From: Monosporascus cannonballus
Taxonomy: Eukaryota; Ascomycota; Sordariomycetes; Xylariales
NCBI GenBank assembly: GCA_004154925.1
Contig: QJNS01000177.1
Location: 62,001-126,000, forward strand
Length of the DNA stretch: 64,000 nucleotides
Reading direction: 5' to 3'
The translations under genes were made by a program, and so were the position numbers. Position 1 is the stretch's first letter; each line of letters starts with the position of its first letter. Of the stretch, positions 62,371 to 64,000 are shown in pieces. The notes under the pieces are model-generated. The model searched no databases. It worked only from the letters and a program-made list of their open reading frames with translations, and was not told where the DNA came from.

Positions 62371-62540
62371 GTATAATTAAATATAGTTATGCATAATAGG
62401 TGTAACTGGGTACAGCTAAGTATGACTGGATGTAGCTAAATACAGTTAGATATAGCTAAATATGGCTAGGTGTAGCTGGATATAGCTGAGTATGGCTGGG
62501 TATGGCTAGGTATCGCCGGCATGGTTAGGTGTAGCTAGGC
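62371..62540. repeat. 10-bp tandem array (TRTRGCTRRR units), left arm
   Basis: About 16 consecutive decamers such as TATGGCTAGG, TGTAGCTGGA and TATAGCTGAG, with strict 10-bp spacing from about 62401 to 62520 and looser units at the edges. Confidence 0.85.
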
Positions 62541-62560
62541 ATCCCTAAATAATTAAATAA

Positions 62561-62640
62561 CCACACCCAGCTATACCTAGCCACACCCAGCTATACCTAG
62601 CCACACCCAGCTATACCTATGATACCTAGCCATATTTAGC
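62561..62640. repeat. 10-bp tandem array in inverse orientation, right arm
   Basis: Three copies of a 20-bp unit CCACACCCAGCTATACCTAG plus partial units. Each half is the reverse complement of the left-arm decamers, so the two arrays can pair into a long hairpin. Confidence 0.85.
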
Positions 62641-62835
62641 TTAATTCGACGTTAATTGGGTCGACGATGCACAAAGATACGACTTTCCAAATAAGGTTAA
62701 GGGTTTTTAAAAGTGGATATGTGGCCGACTGATAACAGCTGTTTGGAGGGCTAAAACGTTACGCATACACCCCAGTGGCATATGCTTTTGAAAGAAAAGA
62801 TTGAAATGAGAGAGTAAGCCCTCTCGGACGCCGTA

Positions 62836-63093
62836 CACAACCTTTTACCTACCTACTTTTTCTTGGGGCCCCGTTGTTAGGGCGCTATCTGGAAATTGGG
62901 CGAATGTCATACCAGTCGGTCCGTACACGCCTATTATCAAAAAGGCTGATAAATTTTTGCACCACCGGAGAGCGAAGGGCAGGGAAATTATCAAAACTTC
63001 TGGCCTCGTTTACGGGGAATTCTTGAACGGTCGGGCAATCTTTGTTACGGTTTATGCAAGTCGGTGTATGATAGCTGTTGGCGAGTAGGGCCT
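62836..63093. other. Spacer between foldback element and solo LTR
   Basis: Mixed composition, no gene or repeat recognised beyond the CACAAC duplication at its left end. Confidence 0.5.
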
Positions 63094-63300
63094 TGTCAGA
63101 CCTAGTAAAGCCAGTCAGCCCGAGCGGAAATTACTTCCTGTACCCCTGGTACCTTTTTCTCCCAGCTCCAGCTGTATTTACGTGTATAAAAGGAGGGTTC
63201 GCTACCTTCACTTTCTAGCTAGGACCTTCTAGAGGTCAAGGCAACCTTTAATACACTTCTTCTTCAGTTATATGCTTCTGTATGTGATGTCAGGGTTTCA
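63094..63300 (+). repeat. Solo LTR of the Copia family
   Basis: 207 bp, TGTCAGACC to GGGTTTCA, with TGTATAAAAGGAGGGTTCGC (TATA box) and TCAGTTATATGCTTCTG shared with the other Copia LTRs. Normal base composition shows little RIP. The 5-bp flanks (GGCCT, TAACT) do not match. Confidence 0.8.
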
Positions 63301-64000
63301 TAACTACCGCATTTCACAAACGTGAAAATCTCAGGACTTGCTGTGTATAGTACGAGTAGTGCATATGCTCGTGATATAAGGGCTGGACAACCAGTAGGCA
63401 GCCATTACTCCAGTGCTGGGACCATGGGGTCAGCATAATAAGGCTTGCTTCACCATCTGGCCATTGCCTCCACCAAAACAATAGGGCCATGATGCGACTT
63501 ACAGCGACCTGTACAATGACGTTCATCAGCGACGATCTATTGAATATGCTACGCCCCGAAATATTGAGCCGCTACATGTCCCCGGTACTCAAGAGAGGGA
63601 GCTCTGCTACCCCTCTTCGCTGCGACGAGCGTAGTGGCAAGCAGGCTGGTGTTAGAAGTCTCTGCCATGCGTATTCATCCCTAGATGTACTTCTTGAGAA
63701 AGGGCTGGGCAGATAGACTTATATTCTAATTTCCGATATGAGTGGCTCGGGATGAAGGATCAACTGCTCCTGGAGCCCGTACCCCTATCAAAGTCTGGCT
63801 GTACCAGGCACACAGCCTAGCCTTTGCGCACAAGCCGATATGAAGCAGAGAACAGCTCTCGTATTTCAAGTATTGACTCTTAATCTGTAATCACCGACTG
63901 ACGGTGAAAAATGACATATTCGCCAGCGAGCCTTTTCCCCTTCACTCTGCTCTCAAGTCCACCCCCAGTGGGATTGGGGTTCGGGTTATCATAAAGACAA
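63301..64000. other. No gene recognised
   Basis: About 700 bp of normal composition. Short frames on both strands (for example 63314-63526 minus and 63489-63716 plus) have no family features or splice context, and are left as non-coding. Confidence 0.5.

Larger units (their letters stand above)
62132..62835. mobile_element. 704-bp foldback/MITE-like element with long terminal inverted repeats and internal inverted 10-bp arrays
   Basis: The left end TACGGTGTCCGAGAGGGC and the right end (reverse-complemented) TACGGCGTCCGAGAGGGC continue as near-identical inverted repeats for at least 35 bp. CACAAC lies on both sides (62126-62131, 62836-62841). A second inverted pair TTAACGTCGAATTAA sits further in (about 62298 and 62642). 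The centre has the two arrays listed separately. There is no coding frame, so it is non-autonomous. Superfamily not assigned. Confidence 0.85.

Noticed and set aside
62371..62640. CRISPR array
   Set aside because: The repeats are contiguous 10-bp units without spacers, in a eukaryotic context, and lie inside an inverted-repeat element.
1..64000. Telomere, centromere or rRNA sequences
   Set aside because: No TTAGGG arrays, satellite monomers or rRNA cores were seen; AT-richness is explained by RIP-mutated transposons.

Overview
The window is filamentous ascomycete DNA (Pezizomycotina; species not identifiable from sequence). The evidence is a fungal iterative PKS-NRPS megasynthase, a DMATS-type indole prenyltransferase, a microsomal P450 with short GT...AG introns carrying CTGAC branch sites, and a large AT-rich block with the signature of repeat-induced point mutation (RIP).

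Layout: 1-1770 is the 3' end of a RIP-degraded Gypsy-like retroelement. 1771-3286 has no recognisable gene. 3287-15265 (minus) is a PKS-NRPS hybrid (KS-AT-DH-MT-KR-ACP then C-A-T-R) read in one frame but cut by one TAG at 7565-7567. A roughly 0.5-kb divergent promoter region separates it from a broken DMATS gene on the plus strand (15857-17259). From 17775 to about 59270 lies roughly 41.5 kb of nested, mostly RIP-mutated transposons. A broken P450 gene (59982-61872, plus) follows, then a 704-bp foldback element with long terminal inverted repeats (62132-62835), a solo Copia-family LTR (63094-63300) and unassigned DNA.

Transposon block: Copia-2 (17775-35355, plus) carries a 68-bp miniature TIR element in its 5' LTR and an 11.2-kb LTR-flanked insertion (about 21107-32306), which itself holds a Fot1/pogo-like DNA transposon (29009-31173). 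35356-46697 is decayed and unassigned, ending in a GC-richer island. Gypsy-D (46698-59265, plus, target duplication CTTAG) contains a solo LTR and, inside its own 3' LTR, a complete Copia-1 (52484-59072, minus, target duplication ATATA). Copia-1 in turn carries two later solo LTRs (55169-55335, duplication ATTAC; 58516-58903, duplication AGAAG).

How the genes fit together (inference): PKS-NRPS, DMATS and P450 look like one former biosynthetic cluster for a prenylated polyketide-amino-acid metabolite, loosely comparable in gene content to cyclopiazonate-type clusters. It was pushed apart by transposons and is now damaged in all three genes: one stop in the megasynthase, three lesions in the prenyltransferase, two in the P450. 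The product cannot be named from sequence.
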